Of a stretch of 41,072 nucleotides of DNA, positions 7,792 to 16,403 are shown piece after piece. Both the position numbers and the translations under genes were made by a program. The notes below the pieces were generated by a model. That model saw only the letters and a program-made list of their open reading frames with translations, was not told the DNA's origin and searched no databases. This stretch comes from an uncultured Peptostreptococcaceae bacterium (GTDB lineage: Bacteria > Bacillota > Clostridia > Peptostreptococcales > Anaerovoracaceae). Within the stretch, counting starts at the first letter, position 1. Every line of letters starts with the position of its first letter. Location: contig CAJUQR010000011.1 of the NCBI GenBank assembly GCA_910588185.1, positions 1-41,072 of the forward strand. The letters are read 5' to 3'.

Positions 7792-9741
7792 ATGGCAGAT
7801 CTTAAATATCTAAATCGTTTATCAAGAGATTATCCTAATATTAAGGCTGCATCAGCAGAAATAATAAATTTAAAGGCCATATTAGCTTTACCTAAAGGAA
7901 CAGAGTATTTTTTGAGTGACCTTCATGGTGAACATGAGGCCTTTATTCATATGCTCAAGAGCGCATCAGGAACTATTAAAATGAAAATAGATGAGCATTA
8001 TGGCTCTGTTTTGAGTGAAAAAGACAGAGATGATTTGGCAGCTCTTATATATAATGCGGAAGCGGAAATTGCCAGACGCAAGAACAGTGAAGTTGATTTT
8101 GATGATTGGTGTGCTACAGCAATATATCGCTTAATTACTATATGTAAATCTGTTTCAGCAAAATATACTCGTTCCAGAGTAAGACAAAGACTTCCTAAAT
8201 ACATGGATTATAGTGTAGACGAACTTTTGCATGCAGATGATGATGCAAACAGAGCTTATTACTATAGTGAGATAATAAATTCTATTGTAGAATGCGGTTT
8301 GGCAGAGGCATACATAATTGAGTTGACTGAGTCTATTAGCAGACTTGCGGTGGATAAGCTTCATATAATAGGGGATATTTTTGACAGGGGAGCTCATCCT
8401 GATGCTATAATGGATTTTCTAATGAACTACCATGACGTTGATTTCCAATGGGGGAATCATGATATAGTTTGGATGGGTGCGGCTACAGGAAACTGGGCTT
8501 GTATTTCCAATCTGCTTAGAATGAATATAAGCTATAATAATTTCGATATGCTGGAAGTGGGATATGGAATCAATCTTAGACCGCTTGCAACGTTTGCCGA
8601 AAAAGTTTATGGAGATGATCCTTGTGAGTTCTTTAGACCACATATGCTTGACCGTAATGAGTTTGACCCTGTACCTGAAGATTTGGCTGCTAAGATGCAT
8701 AAGGCTATTGCAGTATGTCAATTTAAGATAGAGGGACAGAGAATAAAAAATCATCCGGAATATAAACTGGAAAAGAGGCTTCTTCTTGAAAAGATAGATA
8801 TTGAAGAGGGGACAGTTGAAATAGAAGGTGTTAAATGGCCGATGAGGGATACTAATCTGCCTACTTTTGATCCTTCAAATCCATATGAGCTTACAGAAGA
8901 AGAACAGGAAGTCATGAGGTCTCTGTCAGCTTCATTTGTTAATTCAGAGAAACTCCAGAACCACATAAAATTTTTATATAGTCATGGTGCTTTATATACC
9001 AGAATTAACGGAAATCTTCTTTATCATGGCTGCATTCCTATGAATGAGGACGGAGAATTCCAGGAAGTTGATTTGGGTCATGTTAAACTTAAGGGAAAAG
9101 CCCTTATGGATTATTTGGATGATCAGGTGCGTAAAGCTTATTATAACCCTGCACGTTCTGACGAAACAGGGTATCCGGGGGACCTTATGTGGTATCTGTG
9201 GCTGGGCGGTGATTCACCTCTTTTCGGCAAGGAGAAGATGACTACGTTTGAAAGATTGTTTATAGCTGATAAGACAACTCATAAGGAGTTTACAAGACCG
9301 TATTATAAACTGATAAACAAAAGAGAAACTTGTGAGAAGATAATAAGAGAATTTGACTTGGATCCTGCTAATGCTAAAATATTAAACGGTCATGTTCCTG
9401 TTAAGATTAAAGATGGGGAGTCTCCAATAAAAGGCGGCGGACTTTTGTATGTAATTGATGGCGGTATATCAAAGGCATATCAAAAACAGACCGGAATTGC
9501 AGGCTATACATTTATCTTCAATTCAAGATTTATGGCGCTGGCTGAGCATAAGCCTTTTAGCCCGCTTAAAGAAGACGGAAGTCAGGAGTTCCATTCACCT
9601 GTAATGATGACTGTGGAAACAATGCCTGAGCGCTTGCTGATTCTTGATACTGACCAGGGAGCTCAGCTTGTTGAGAAAGTAGAAGATTTGAAGAACTTGG
9701 TGGAAGCATTTAAACATGGTGAAATAAAAGAAAAGTTTTAA
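7792..9741 (+). CDS. fbp: Class III fructose-1,6-bisphosphatase
   Basis: Hydrolyses fructose-1,6-bisphosphate to fructose-6-phosphate in gluconeogenesis. The 649-aa size is characteristic of the Firmicute class III enzyme (B. subtilis Fbp ~670 aa), unrelated to class I. The metallophosphatase core is split by a large insert: DLHGEHEAF (~43-51), IIGDIFDRGAHPD (~191-203), WGNHDIVWMGA (~221), then LYHGCIPMNEDG and NGHVPVKIKDGESPIKGGG, and VIDGG near the C-terminus. Metal ligands D, H, N and D are all in place. Start is ATG 7792 with AAGGA upstream. It is followed by fumarase, so central carbon genes are grouped here. Confidence 0.95.
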   Translation: MADLKYLNRLSRDYPNIKAASAEIINLKAILALPKGTEYFLSDLHGEHEAFIHMLKSASGTIKMKIDEHYGSVLSEKDRDDLAALIYNAEAEIARRKNSEVDFDDWCATAIYRLITICKSVSAKYTRSRVRQRLPKYMDYSVDELLHADDDANRAYYYSEIINSIVECGLAEAYIIELTESISRLAVDKLHIIGDIFDRGAHPDAIMDFLMNYHDVDFQWGNHDIVWMGAATGNWACISNLLRMNISYNNFDMLEVGYGINLRPLATFAEKVYGDDPCEFFRPHMLDRNEFDPVPEDLAAKMHKAIAVCQFKIEGQRIKNHPEYKLEKRLLLEKIDIEEGTVEIEGVKWPMRDTNLPTFDPSNPYELTEEEQEVMRSLSASFVNSEKLQNHIKFLYSHGALYTRINGNLLYHGCIPMNEDGEFQEVDLGHVKLKGKALMDYLDDQVRKAYYNPARSDETGYPGDLMWYLWLGGDSPLFGKEKMTTFERLFIADKTTHKEFTRPYYKLINKRETCEKIIREFDLDPANAKILNGHVPVKIKDGESPIKGGGLLYVIDGGISKAYQKQTGIAGYTFIFNSRFMALAEHKPFSPLKEDGSQEFHSPVMMTVETMPERLLILDTDQGAQLVEKVEDLKNLVEAFKHGEIKEKF

Positions 9742-9757
9742 TTTGTAAGAACACGAT

Positions 9758-10597
9758 ATGAGAACTATAAAAGCTGATTTAATAACAAAGACAGTCAGGG
9801 ATTTGTGTATAGACGCCAATTATAATCTGCCTGATGATGTGAAAGATGCAATAGAAAAACAATGTGAAAAGGAACCCTTTGACATAGCCAAATCTGTTCT
9901 TGAACAGATAAAAGAAAATTATTGTATTGCTGCTGAAGACAGTGTGCCAATTTGTCAGGATACAGGTCTTGCATGTGTATTTTTAAAGATAGGGCAAGAT
10001 GTGCATGTAGAGGGTGGTATATGTGATGCCGTAAACAAAGGCGTGAGACAGGGTTACGAGGAAGGTTTCTTAAGAAAATCTTGTGTAAGCGACCCCATAA
10101 TTAGAAAAAATACAGGCGACAATACTCCTGCAATTATATATTATGATATGGTTGACGGAGAAAATATTCAAATTACCGTGGCGCCTAAAGGGTTTGGAAG
10201 CGAGAACATGAGCCAGATAAAAATGCTCAAACCTTCCGATGGGATTGAGGGCATCAAAGATTTTATTCTTAAAGTAGTAGAAGATGCAGGACCTAACCCA
10301 TGTCCTCCTATAATTGTCGGAGTAGGCATAGGAGGAACTTTTGACAAGGCAGCATTGATGGCTAAGCAAGCTCTTTTGAGACCTCTTGATGTAAGAAATG
10401 AAAATCCTTTTTATGCAGATATAGAGGAAGAAATGCTGCACAAAATAAACAGCCTGGGTATAGGGCCGCAAGGATTTGGAGGCATGACTACTGCTCTTGC
10501 AGTAAACATAGAAACTATGCCGACTCACATTGCAGGGCTTCCTTGTGCAGTAAATATTAATTGTCATGTGACGAGACATAAGACGATAACACTGTAA
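9758..10597 (+). CDS. Class I fumarate hydratase, alpha subunit
   Basis: Fe-S-dependent interconversion of fumarate and malate; the two-subunit form pairs this protein with the beta subunit encoded next. The 279-aa product has VPICQDTGLACVFLKIG, with the first cluster Cys, then NPCPPIIVGVGIGGTFDKAA and a final PTHIAGLPCAVNINCHVTRH, which supplies further cysteines and active-site residues. L-tartrate dehydratase alpha is homologous; fumarase is favoured by the central-carbon context, though sequence alone does not settle it. The ATG at 9758 lacks a clear Shine-Dalgarno. It ends 11 bases before the beta ATG. Confidence 0.88.
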   Translation: MRTIKADLITKTVRDLCIDANYNLPDDVKDAIEKQCEKEPFDIAKSVLEQIKENYCIAAEDSVPICQDTGLACVFLKIGQDVHVEGGICDAVNKGVRQGYEEGFLRKSCVSDPIIRKNTGDNTPAIIYYDMVDGENIQITVAPKGFGSENMSQIKMLKPSDGIEGIKDFILKVVEDAGPNPCPPIIVGVGIGGTFDKAALMAKQALLRPLDVRNENPFYADIEEEMLHKINSLGIGPQGFGGMTTALAVNIETMPTHIAGLPCAVNINCHVTRHKTITL

Positions 10598-10608
10598 AGG
10601 TGAATGAT

Positions 10609-11160
10609 ATGAAAAAAAAGGTTGAGATTCCTTTTACGGAGGAACAAGCATTAAGCTTAGAATGTGGAGATAATGTGTTCATAAGCGGAGTGATTTATAC
10701 GGGAAGAGATGCCGCTCATAAGAGAATGATAGAAACAATAGAGCAGGGCAATGAGCTGCCCATGAATATTAAGGATGGAATGATGTATTATGTGGGACCT
10801 GCTCCTGAAAAACCGGGGCAAGTGATAGGCTCTGCCGGACCTACAACAAGCTATCGTATGGATTCTTATGCCCCGAAGCTTTTAGATATGGGGCTTAGGG
10901 GAATGATTGGCAAGGGAAAAAGGTCTGATGAAGTCATTGAATCTATGATAAAAAATAAGGCGGTTTATTTTGGCGCTATAGGTGGTGCCGGGGCTCTTCT
11001 TGCAAAGTCAATTAAAAAATCTGATATAATAGCTTATAATGATTTGGGGACTGAGGCTATAAGGAGACTTGAGGTTGTAGACTTGCCGGCAGTGGTGGTT
11101 ATAGACAGCAAAGGACGTAATCTTTATGAAGAGGGCAGGAAGCGATATTTAAGTTTATAA
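10609..11160 (+). CDS. Class I fumarate hydratase, beta subunit
   Basis: Swivel-domain subunit that closes over the cluster of the alpha subunit. The 183-aa protein has GDNVFISGVIYTGRDAAHKR, YYVGPAPEKPGQVIGSAGPT followed by TSYRMD (substrate-binding segment), GLRGMIGKGKRSDEVI and FGAIGGAGALLAKSIK, all typical of FumA/TtdB beta domains. ATG 10609 has AAGGTG six bases upstream; an in-frame GTG at 10600 overlaps that site and is less likely. The hairpin at 11175-11200 follows. Confidence 0.89.
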   Translation: MKKKVEIPFTEEQALSLECGDNVFISGVIYTGRDAAHKRMIETIEQGNELPMNIKDGMMYYVGPAPEKPGQVIGSAGPTTSYRMDSYAPKLLDMGLRGMIGKGKRSDEVIESMIKNKAVYFGAIGGAGALLAKSIKKSDIIAYNDLGTEAIRRLEVVDLPAVVVIDSKGRNLYEEGRKRYLSL

Positions 11161-11174
11161 TTTTTACATATTAA

Positions 11175-11200
11175 AAGAGCTGTATTTTATTACAGCTCTT
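11175..11200. terminator. Shared hairpin between fumarase and nadE ends
   Basis: AAGAGCTGTA and TACAGCTCTT form a perfect 10-bp stem with a six-base loop between convergent genes; the stem includes the nadE stop codon. Neither strand has a strong T run after it, so it may act as a weak terminator for both genes or only protect 3' ends. Confidence 0.45.
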
Positions 11201-11933
11201 CATTATATTCAAAGCAATCCATAAACTTTAACTTAAACTGATTTGAAGCATGAAGATAATCGATACGTTTTTTTGCATCAATGTCATCAATTTGTCCCGT
11301 ACGTATATATCTGTCAAGAACTTCATATGTGAAACCGAGATTTTCTTCGTCTGTCTTAGGCTGAAGTCCGTCTATAGGTGTTTTATCTACGAACATAGAT
11401 GGCAGACCTAATTCACGTCCTATGGCTTTTACTTCCTGAACGGTTAGTTTACTTAGAGGGCTGAAATCGCCTGCGCCGTCTCCATATCTGGTTGCATATC
11501 CAACCCAGTCTTCGCTTAAATTGCATGTATTTGCAACACGGCCGTTGCAGGACTGAGATACTGCATAAGTAGCTGTCATTCTAAGTCTTGGAGGTAAATT
11601 TGTTATAGTTTGTACATCTACTTTTGGGAGAGCAGCTTCAAGGTTATTCATAAGACTGTCAAAACATTCTTTTATATTTATTTCGTAATGTTTTATGTCA
11701 AGATGCTTTACCAATGCAAGAGAAACATCTATATCAAATTGTTCGCCTTTAGGAAGCAGTACGCCTATAACACGGTCTTTTCCAAGGGCTTCCACACATA
11801 AAGCAGCAACGACAGAACTGTCTTTTCCTCCTGAGATTGCCACTATTGCGTTGCATGTCGGACCGTTAGCTTTAAACCAATCTCTTATCCAGCAAACTAT
11901 ATCTTTTTTAACTTTTTTTGCATCGAAATTCAT
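11190..11933 (-). CDS. nadE: NH3-dependent NAD+ synthetase
   Basis: Last step of NAD synthesis: amidates deamido-NAD with ATP. The 247-aa protein is the short form without a glutaminase domain, so it uses free ammonia. AIVAISGGKDSSVVAALC holds the SGGxDSS pyrophosphatase loop (residues ~34-40); VANTCNLSEDWVGYATRYGD and the SPLSKLTVQEVKAIGRELGLP segment match the NAD(+)- and ATP-binding regions. ATG 11933 (minus strand) has AGGAGGA upstream. Its promoter is overlapped by one of several repeated TACAGC elements, suggesting regulation. Its stop lies inside a hairpin shared with the fumarase gene. Confidence 0.93.
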   Translation of the reverse strand: MNFDAKKVKKDIVCWIRDWFKANGPTCNAIVAISGGKDSSVVAALCVEALGKDRVIGVLLPKGEQFDIDVSLALVKHLDIKHYEINIKECFDSLMNNLEAALPKVDVQTITNLPPRLRMTATYAVSQSCNGRVANTCNLSEDWVGYATRYGDGAGDFSPLSKLTVQEVKAIGRELGLPSMFVDKTPIDGLQPKTDEENLGFTYEVLDRYIRTGQIDDIDAKKRIDYLHASNQFKLKFMDCFEYNEEL

Positions 11934-11957
11934 ATTGAAAATCCTCCTACAGTCTGT

Positions 11958-11986
11958 ATTATATACTTTTTAATGAGAAATTACAG
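11958..11986 (-). promoter_or_regulatory. nadE promoter overlapped by a repeat element
   Basis: On the minus strand TATAAT (plus 11963-11958) with CTGTAA 17 bases upstream (plus 11986-11981). The -35 is part of a TTACAGCAT element that recurs in this gap, so a protein bound there would block polymerase. Confidence 0.55.
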
Positions 11987-12202
11987 CATTTTTATAATAT
12001 TTTGTTTTAGAAATTGCGATATGAGATTCACATGACCATGCTGTAAATTTTTAAAAGTAATGCAATATTACAGCGTTTTTGTTGTTTATTGGCGAGGAAT
12101 GAGTGTCGGATTTTGCCTGTGTTGTGGTATTATGATACAGCATTTATCTAATTTTGAAGTACGACTGGATTTAAATATGGAAAAATACGGATGAGGCTAT
12201 TC

Positions 12203-12231
12203 TTGCGGCTTATATTGTTTTGATGTATAAT
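12203..12231 (+). promoter_or_regulatory. Promoter of the exonuclease-cca-recD2-comFC genes
   Basis: TTGCGG (12203-12208), 17-base spacer, TATAAT (12226-12231), 41 bases before the ATG at 12273. Confidence 0.6.
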
Positions 12232-12272
12232 ATAATATACTTTCAATTATTAAATAATGAAGGAATGGATAT

Positions 12273-13244
12273 ATGAAAGAAATATATATTAAAGATTTGA
12301 GAAAAGACCAGGAGATAACTGAATTTTTTATGGCTAAGACGTCAGCCATAAAAGTAGGCTCCAATGGTAAACAATATTTGGATATAACTTTAGGCGATAA
12401 GACAGGGGAGATTTCGGGTAAAAAATGGGATGTAAGCGATAGTGAATATCCGGCATTGATAGGAATAAAGGATAAAGATATAGTAAAAATAAAGGGAATC
12501 ATTGTAGAGTGGGCAGGTCAGCTTCAGATTAGAGTACAGAGAATTCGTATTGCAGAGGCAACGGATGAGCAGAAGATGATGGACTTTGTTAAGGCGGCAC
12601 CTGAGGATCCCGATGACATGTACAAATATATATGTGATGTTGCAGAATCCATGGAAGATAAGGATTTAAGAGCATTGTGCATTAAGGTGTTAAACGATAA
12701 TAAGGAAAAGCTTATGTATTATCCTGCGGCGCAAAAAAATCATCATGCACAGCTTGGTGGGCTTTTGTATCATGTTAAGCGTATGCTCATGACCGGAGAA
12801 AGAGTGTGCCAGGTGTACATCAATTTAAAAAGGGATCTTGTAGCAGCAGGTGTTATTCTTCACGATATGGAAAAACTCAATGAGATAGAGTCTGAAGAAG
12901 ATGGAATTGCCACAGGATACTCTTTTGAAGGGCAGATGCTGGGACATATAATACAGGGCGTTAAATCACTTGATAAGCTTACGATGGAGCTTGATTTTCC
13001 AAGAGAGAAGGCAATAATGCTTGAGCATATGATTTTGTCTCATCATTACGAACCGGAATTTGGAAGCCCTAAGAAACCTCTTTTTCCTGAAGCAGAAGTT
13101 TTGCATTATTTAGATATATTAGACGCTCGCATGTTTGATATGCAGGCAGCTCTGGATTCTACGGAACCGGGCAATTTTAGTGATCGTGTGTGGACATTGG
13201 ATAATAGAAAAATTTATAAACCAAATGAAGGAGAGGATGTTTAA
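12273..13244 (+). CDS. YhaM-type 3'-5' exoribonuclease (OB fold + HD domain)
   Basis: YhaM enzymes trim RNA or single-stranded DNA from the 3' end. The 323-aa length and domain order fit: an N-terminal OB-fold at ~12-90 (ITEFFMAKTSAIKVGSNGKQ, then LDITLGDKTGEISGKKWD) and an HD domain at ~155-290 with HHAQLGGLLYHVKRM, AAGVILHDMEKL (the HD pair) and EHMILSHHYEPEFGSP (further metal-binding histidines). AAGGA precedes ATG 12273. The stop overlaps the cca ATG (TAATG), so the two are coupled; pairing a 3' exonuclease with the tRNA 3'-end CCA enzyme fits RNA 3'-end maintenance, an inference from position only. Confidence 0.87.
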   Translation: MKEIYIKDLRKDQEITEFFMAKTSAIKVGSNGKQYLDITLGDKTGEISGKKWDVSDSEYPALIGIKDKDIVKIKGIIVEWAGQLQIRVQRIRIAEATDEQKMMDFVKAAPEDPDDMYKYICDVAESMEDKDLRALCIKVLNDNKEKLMYYPAAQKNHHAQLGGLLYHVKRMLMTGERVCQVYINLKRDLVAAGVILHDMEKLNEIESEEDGIATGYSFEGQMLGHIIQGVKSLDKLTMELDFPREKAIMLEHMILSHHYEPEFGSPKKPLFPEAEVLHYLDILDARMFDMQAALDSTEPGNFSDRVWTLDNRKIYKPNEGEDV

Positions 13245-14566
13245 TGTTAGTAAAATTGCCTAAAGAAATCGGCAGGATTATGGTCAAATTAACTGATGCA
13301 GGATTTGAATCGTATATAGTCGGAGGCTGTGTAAGGGATTCTATCTTGGGTAAAAAACCTTACGACTGGGATTTGACGACTAATGCAAAGGTGGATAATT
13401 TGAAGGAACTCTTTCCTGAGGCAAGAGTTCTCAGCGAAAAATTTGGAGTGGTCAGGCTTGAGTATATCGAAGAGGCTACAGATAAGGAAGGCAATATAAT
13501 CGGAGAAACAGGTATAATTGCCGATATTGCAACTTATAGAAAAGAAGGAGAATACCAAAACGGCAGACCTACAGAAATAATTTTTGCAGATACCATAGAA
13601 GAAGACTTGCCTAGAAGGGATTTTACTATTAACGCCATAGCAGACAGTCATACTAAATTCATAGATATGTTTGAAGGCAGAGAAGATATACGTAAAAGAT
13701 TGATAAAAACTGTAGGCGATGCAGATAAACGATTTAAGGAAGATCCTCTTAGAATGATGAGAGCCGTTCGTCTTGCAGCAGAGCTTGATTTTGATTTGCA
13801 TAAAAGCGTATATGATGCAATAATAGTTAATCGCAATCTTCTTGAAAACGTCAGCATTGGAAAGATTAGAGATGAATTTGTAAAACTTGTTACTGCTGAA
13901 TATGCAGGTAAGGGGCTCAAGATGCTGCTTAATATGGATTTGCTACATATAATAATAGGTAAAGATGTGGAAGAACATCTTTCAAGAAGAGAAAAACAAG
14001 ACCTAATAGCGCTAAGTGAGGGTATAGATAAGAGCAAGCAAGTTGAGGAGAGGAGACTGGGTTTATTCTTTTCCTGCATAAATAAAAAGAGAGCGCTTCC
14101 TGTAATTGAAAAGATGAATTTTGATGAAGTTACACGTCAATATCTTATAGATGCAGTTTCTGATTTACCTAAGCTTTATTTTACATCCACTAAGCCTATG
14201 CTCAAAAAATTCATTTATGAAAGAGGATGGGATCGCTATCATTATCTTGCCAATCTGGAAAAGGCTCAGAGGATTGTTTTCGACTATGATTCTGAGACAA
14301 AGATTAAGAGCAAGATGTATCTTTTACAGGAGATAAAAAGTCTTAAAGAACCTATTTTCCCCGAAGATCTTGTGATTGATGCAAATGATTTGATTGAAGC
14401 CGGAATATGCAGTGAAGATAAAACTGAAAAAATATTAGGCATGCTTACCGAAGAAATACATACTCATCCTCACAAAAATAATAGAAAAGAACTATTAAAG
14501 CTAGCTAAGACTTACAGCAAAAATAAGCTTGCTGCAGCGCTTAGAGGAATTCACTGGTCAAGATAA
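13244..14566 (+). CDS. cca: CCA tRNA nucleotidyltransferase
   Basis: Adds or repairs the 3'-CCA of tRNAs. The 440-aa protein is a class II nucleotidyltransferase: YIVGGCVRDSILGKKPYDWD at ~24-43 supplies the GG-nucleotide loop and RDxxLG, with the metal aspartates DWD; DLPRRDFTINAIA and EDPLRMMRAVRLAAELDF are the following conserved motifs; the C-terminal half is helical, tRNA-binding. EDPLRMMRAVRLA and the double catalytic Asp indicate a complete active site. ATG 13244 overlaps the upstream stop. Some recD2 start codons would overlap its end. Confidence 0.93.
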   Translation: MLVKLPKEIGRIMVKLTDAGFESYIVGGCVRDSILGKKPYDWDLTTNAKVDNLKELFPEARVLSEKFGVVRLEYIEEATDKEGNIIGETGIIADIATYRKEGEYQNGRPTEIIFADTIEEDLPRRDFTINAIADSHTKFIDMFEGREDIRKRLIKTVGDADKRFKEDPLRMMRAVRLAAELDFDLHKSVYDAIIVNRNLLENVSIGKIRDEFVKLVTAEYAGKGLKMLLNMDLLHIIIGKDVEEHLSRREKQDLIALSEGIDKSKQVEERRLGLFFSCINKKRALPVIEKMNFDEVTRQYLIDAVSDLPKLYFTSTKPMLKKFIYERGWDRYHYLANLEKAQRIVFDYDSETKIKSKMYLLQEIKSLKEPIFPEDLVIDANDLIEAGICSEDKTEKILGMLTEEIHTHPHKNNRKELLKLAKTYSKNKLAAALRGIHWSR

Positions 14567-14588
14567 TAAGTATTTAGCATTAAAAGAC

Positions 14589-16403
14589 ATGAATAATATG
14601 GATATGACAGATAAAGACAACCATATAACGAAGATAAGCCAGGTCACCCCGGAGGTGACCTTGTTTTTACGCAAATTGGGATTTTCTAATTACTATATAA
14701 TAAAGATATTTGCGTTGGTGGGTGATGCGGCTATCGGGCTTACAGAGGACAATCCTTATTGGCTTTTAGATGAGTTCCCGAAGATGAGGTTCGATACGAC
14801 AGATAAAGCAGCGTATAGTCTTGGAATGGAAAGAGACAACATTTTTAGAATCGAAGCAGCTATAAAGCACGGTCTTTCATCATATATGAGCAGGGGACAT
14901 ACGTTTGTCCTTGCAAGAGAGTTTTGTGTTCAGATAGGGGAATTTTTGGGCTTGAGCAGTGAAAGTGTGGAAGATGTCATGGAGGATATGGCGCTTTCCG
15001 GAGAACTTCAGTTAACTGTGCTGGATGGCAGAGAGGTTCTATATTTTTATGGATATTATAAAACGGAATGTTTTATAGTAAGCAAGATGACTCAGATGGC
15101 TGAACATGTTCCAAAATCCATAGGTGCCAACATGGATGCAGTTATAAAAAAAGCAGAGTCAGAAAGCGGGATAGTTTTGTCCGGGCAGCAGACAGACGCC
15201 GTAAAGAGTTCGCTTAACCACAGTGTATCTATAATAACAGGCGGTCCGGGAACAGGAAAAACTACAATAATAAACACTTTGATAAAGATAATGGAGGAAG
15301 GAGGACTTGAGGTCGCAGTGGCGGCGCCTACAGGGAGGGCAGCAAAGAGAATAACCGAAACCAGCGGAAGAGTGGCTACTACTATTCACAGATTACTTGA
15401 TTATTACTACGATGAAGAGAAAAACAGTATGGCCTTTGGCAGGAATGCAAATAATCCGTTAGATTATGATGCTGTCATTATAGACGAGACATCTATGATG
15501 GACTTGATGCTTATGGGCGCTTTGTGCAAAGCGCTTAAACCGGAAAGCAGATTGATTCTTACAGGAGATGCAGATCAGCTTCCTTCAGTTGGAGCCGGCA
15601 ATGTGCTGGGAGATTTGATAGACAGCGGATATATATATACGTCAAGACTTACTGAAATTTTCAGACAGGCAGAGGAAAGCAATATAGTGTTAAATGCACA
15701 TAGAATAAGAAAGGGAATTTATCCTGAGTACGGAAACGATTTTCAGATGATAAGAGCAGATAAACAATCTGAAATAGTAGATAAAATTGCAGTGATTGCC
15801 TCTAAGATGGACTTGAATAATGTACAAGTTTTGACCCCGGTAAAAAAGGGAATACTGGGAAGTCATAATCTTAATGCTCATCTTCAGAAAGTTTTTAACC
15901 CGCCTGAAGAGGGAAAAGATGAAATTCAGTTTGGTGATAATGTTTTTAGAGTAGGTGATCGTGTCATGCAGATTAAAAACAATTACAGACTGGAATATAA
16001 AAATAAGGACGGCACATTTGGAAAAGGTGTTTTTAATGGTGAAATAGGATTTGTCACTGCGGTGCATCAGGAGGATAAGAAGATAACTGTCTGTTATGAT
16101 GACGAGAGATGGGCTGAATATGAATATATAAGAATGGATGAAATAGAACTTGCCTATGCGGTAACAATCCATAAGAGTCAGGGAAGTGAGTTTGCAACAG
16201 TGATTATACCTATGAGTTGGTTCCCGCCGGCGCTGGCAACCAGAAATTTGATATATACTGCTATAACAAGGGGAAAAGAAAAAGTAATAGTCGTTGGCAG
16301 AGAGGATTATATCAATGCTATGGTTGAAAACAATGAAGAAGGCAAAAGGAATTCCGGTCTTAGAGCCAGATTGGAAGGGGTGTATAGAGAATTTTTGATT
16401 TGA
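14589..16403 (+). CDS. RecD2-like ATP-dependent DNA helicase, short form
   Basis: Superfamily 1B 5'-3' helicase. The ~604-aa protein carries a helix-hairpin-helix region (FLRKLGFSNYYIIKIFALVG then DNPYWLLDEF), Walker A IITGGPGTGKTTII, AAPTGRAAKRITE (motif Ia), IIDETSMMD (Walker B), LTGDADQLPSVGAGNVLGDL (motif III), LTEIFRQ (IV) and VTIHKSQGSEFATV (VI). RecD2 proteins usually exceed 700 aa and begin with an OB-like domain, missing here. The start is uncertain: ATG 14589 has no ribosome site; TTG 14661 lies five bases after GGAGG (14651-14655) inside a hairpin; TTG 14529 would overlap cca. The stop overlaps the comFC start. Confidence 0.85.
   Translation: MNNMDMTDKDNHITKISQVTPEVTLFLRKLGFSNYYIIKIFALVGDAAIGLTEDNPYWLLDEFPKMRFDTTDKAAYSLGMERDNIFRIEAAIKHGLSSYMSRGHTFVLAREFCVQIGEFLGLSSESVEDVMEDMALSGELQLTVLDGREVLYFYGYYKTECFIVSKMTQMAEHVPKSIGANMDAVIKKAESESGIVLSGQQTDAVKSSLNHSVSIITGGPGTGKTTIINTLIKIMEEGGLEVAVAAPTGRAAKRITETSGRVATTIHRLLDYYYDEEKNSMAFGRNANNPLDYDAVIIDETSMMDLMLMGALCKALKPESRLILTGDADQLPSVGAGNVLGDLIDSGYIYTSRLTEIFRQAEESNIVLNAHRIRKGIYPEYGNDFQMIRADKQSEIVDKIAVIASKMDLNNVQVLTPVKKGILGSHNLNAHLQKVFNPPEEGKDEIQFGDNVFRVGDRVMQIKNNYRLEYKNKDGTFGKGVFNGEIGFVTAVHQEDKKITVCYDDERWAEYEYIRMDEIELAYAVTIHKSQGSEFATVIIPMSWFPPALATRNLIYTAITRGKEKVIVVGREDYINAMVENNEEGKRNSGLRARLEGVYREFLI
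14641..14668 (+). promoter_or_regulatory. Terminator-like hairpin holding a Shine-Dalgarno in recD2 5' end
   Basis: AGGTCACC (14641-14648) and GGTGACCT (14654-14661) form a perfect 8-bp stem with loop CCGGA, followed by TGTTTTT. It looks like an intrinsic terminator inside the reading frame, and its 3' side contains GGAGGTGA, a near-perfect ribosome site facing TTG 14661. Attenuation or start-site masking is an inference. Confidence 0.5.

Larger units (their letters stand above)
11934..12272. repeat. nadE/exonuclease divergent region with four TACAGC elements
   Basis: This 339-base gap has no gene. It holds TTACAGCAT at 11981-11989, its reverse complement ATGCTGTAA at 12038-12046, TTACAGCG at 12068-12075 and TACAGCATTTAT at 12136-12147. 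The first two form a 9-bp inverted repeat 48 bases apart; the first, third and fourth are direct repeats, each followed by T-rich sequence. The first lies on the nadE -35. This looks like an operator array or remnant of repeated sequence. Confidence 0.5.

Noticed and set aside
10070..10579. 169-codon minus-strand frame inside the fumarase alpha gene
   Set aside because: Composition is that of a reverse frame, without ribosome site or family motif; the plus strand is clearly fumarase.
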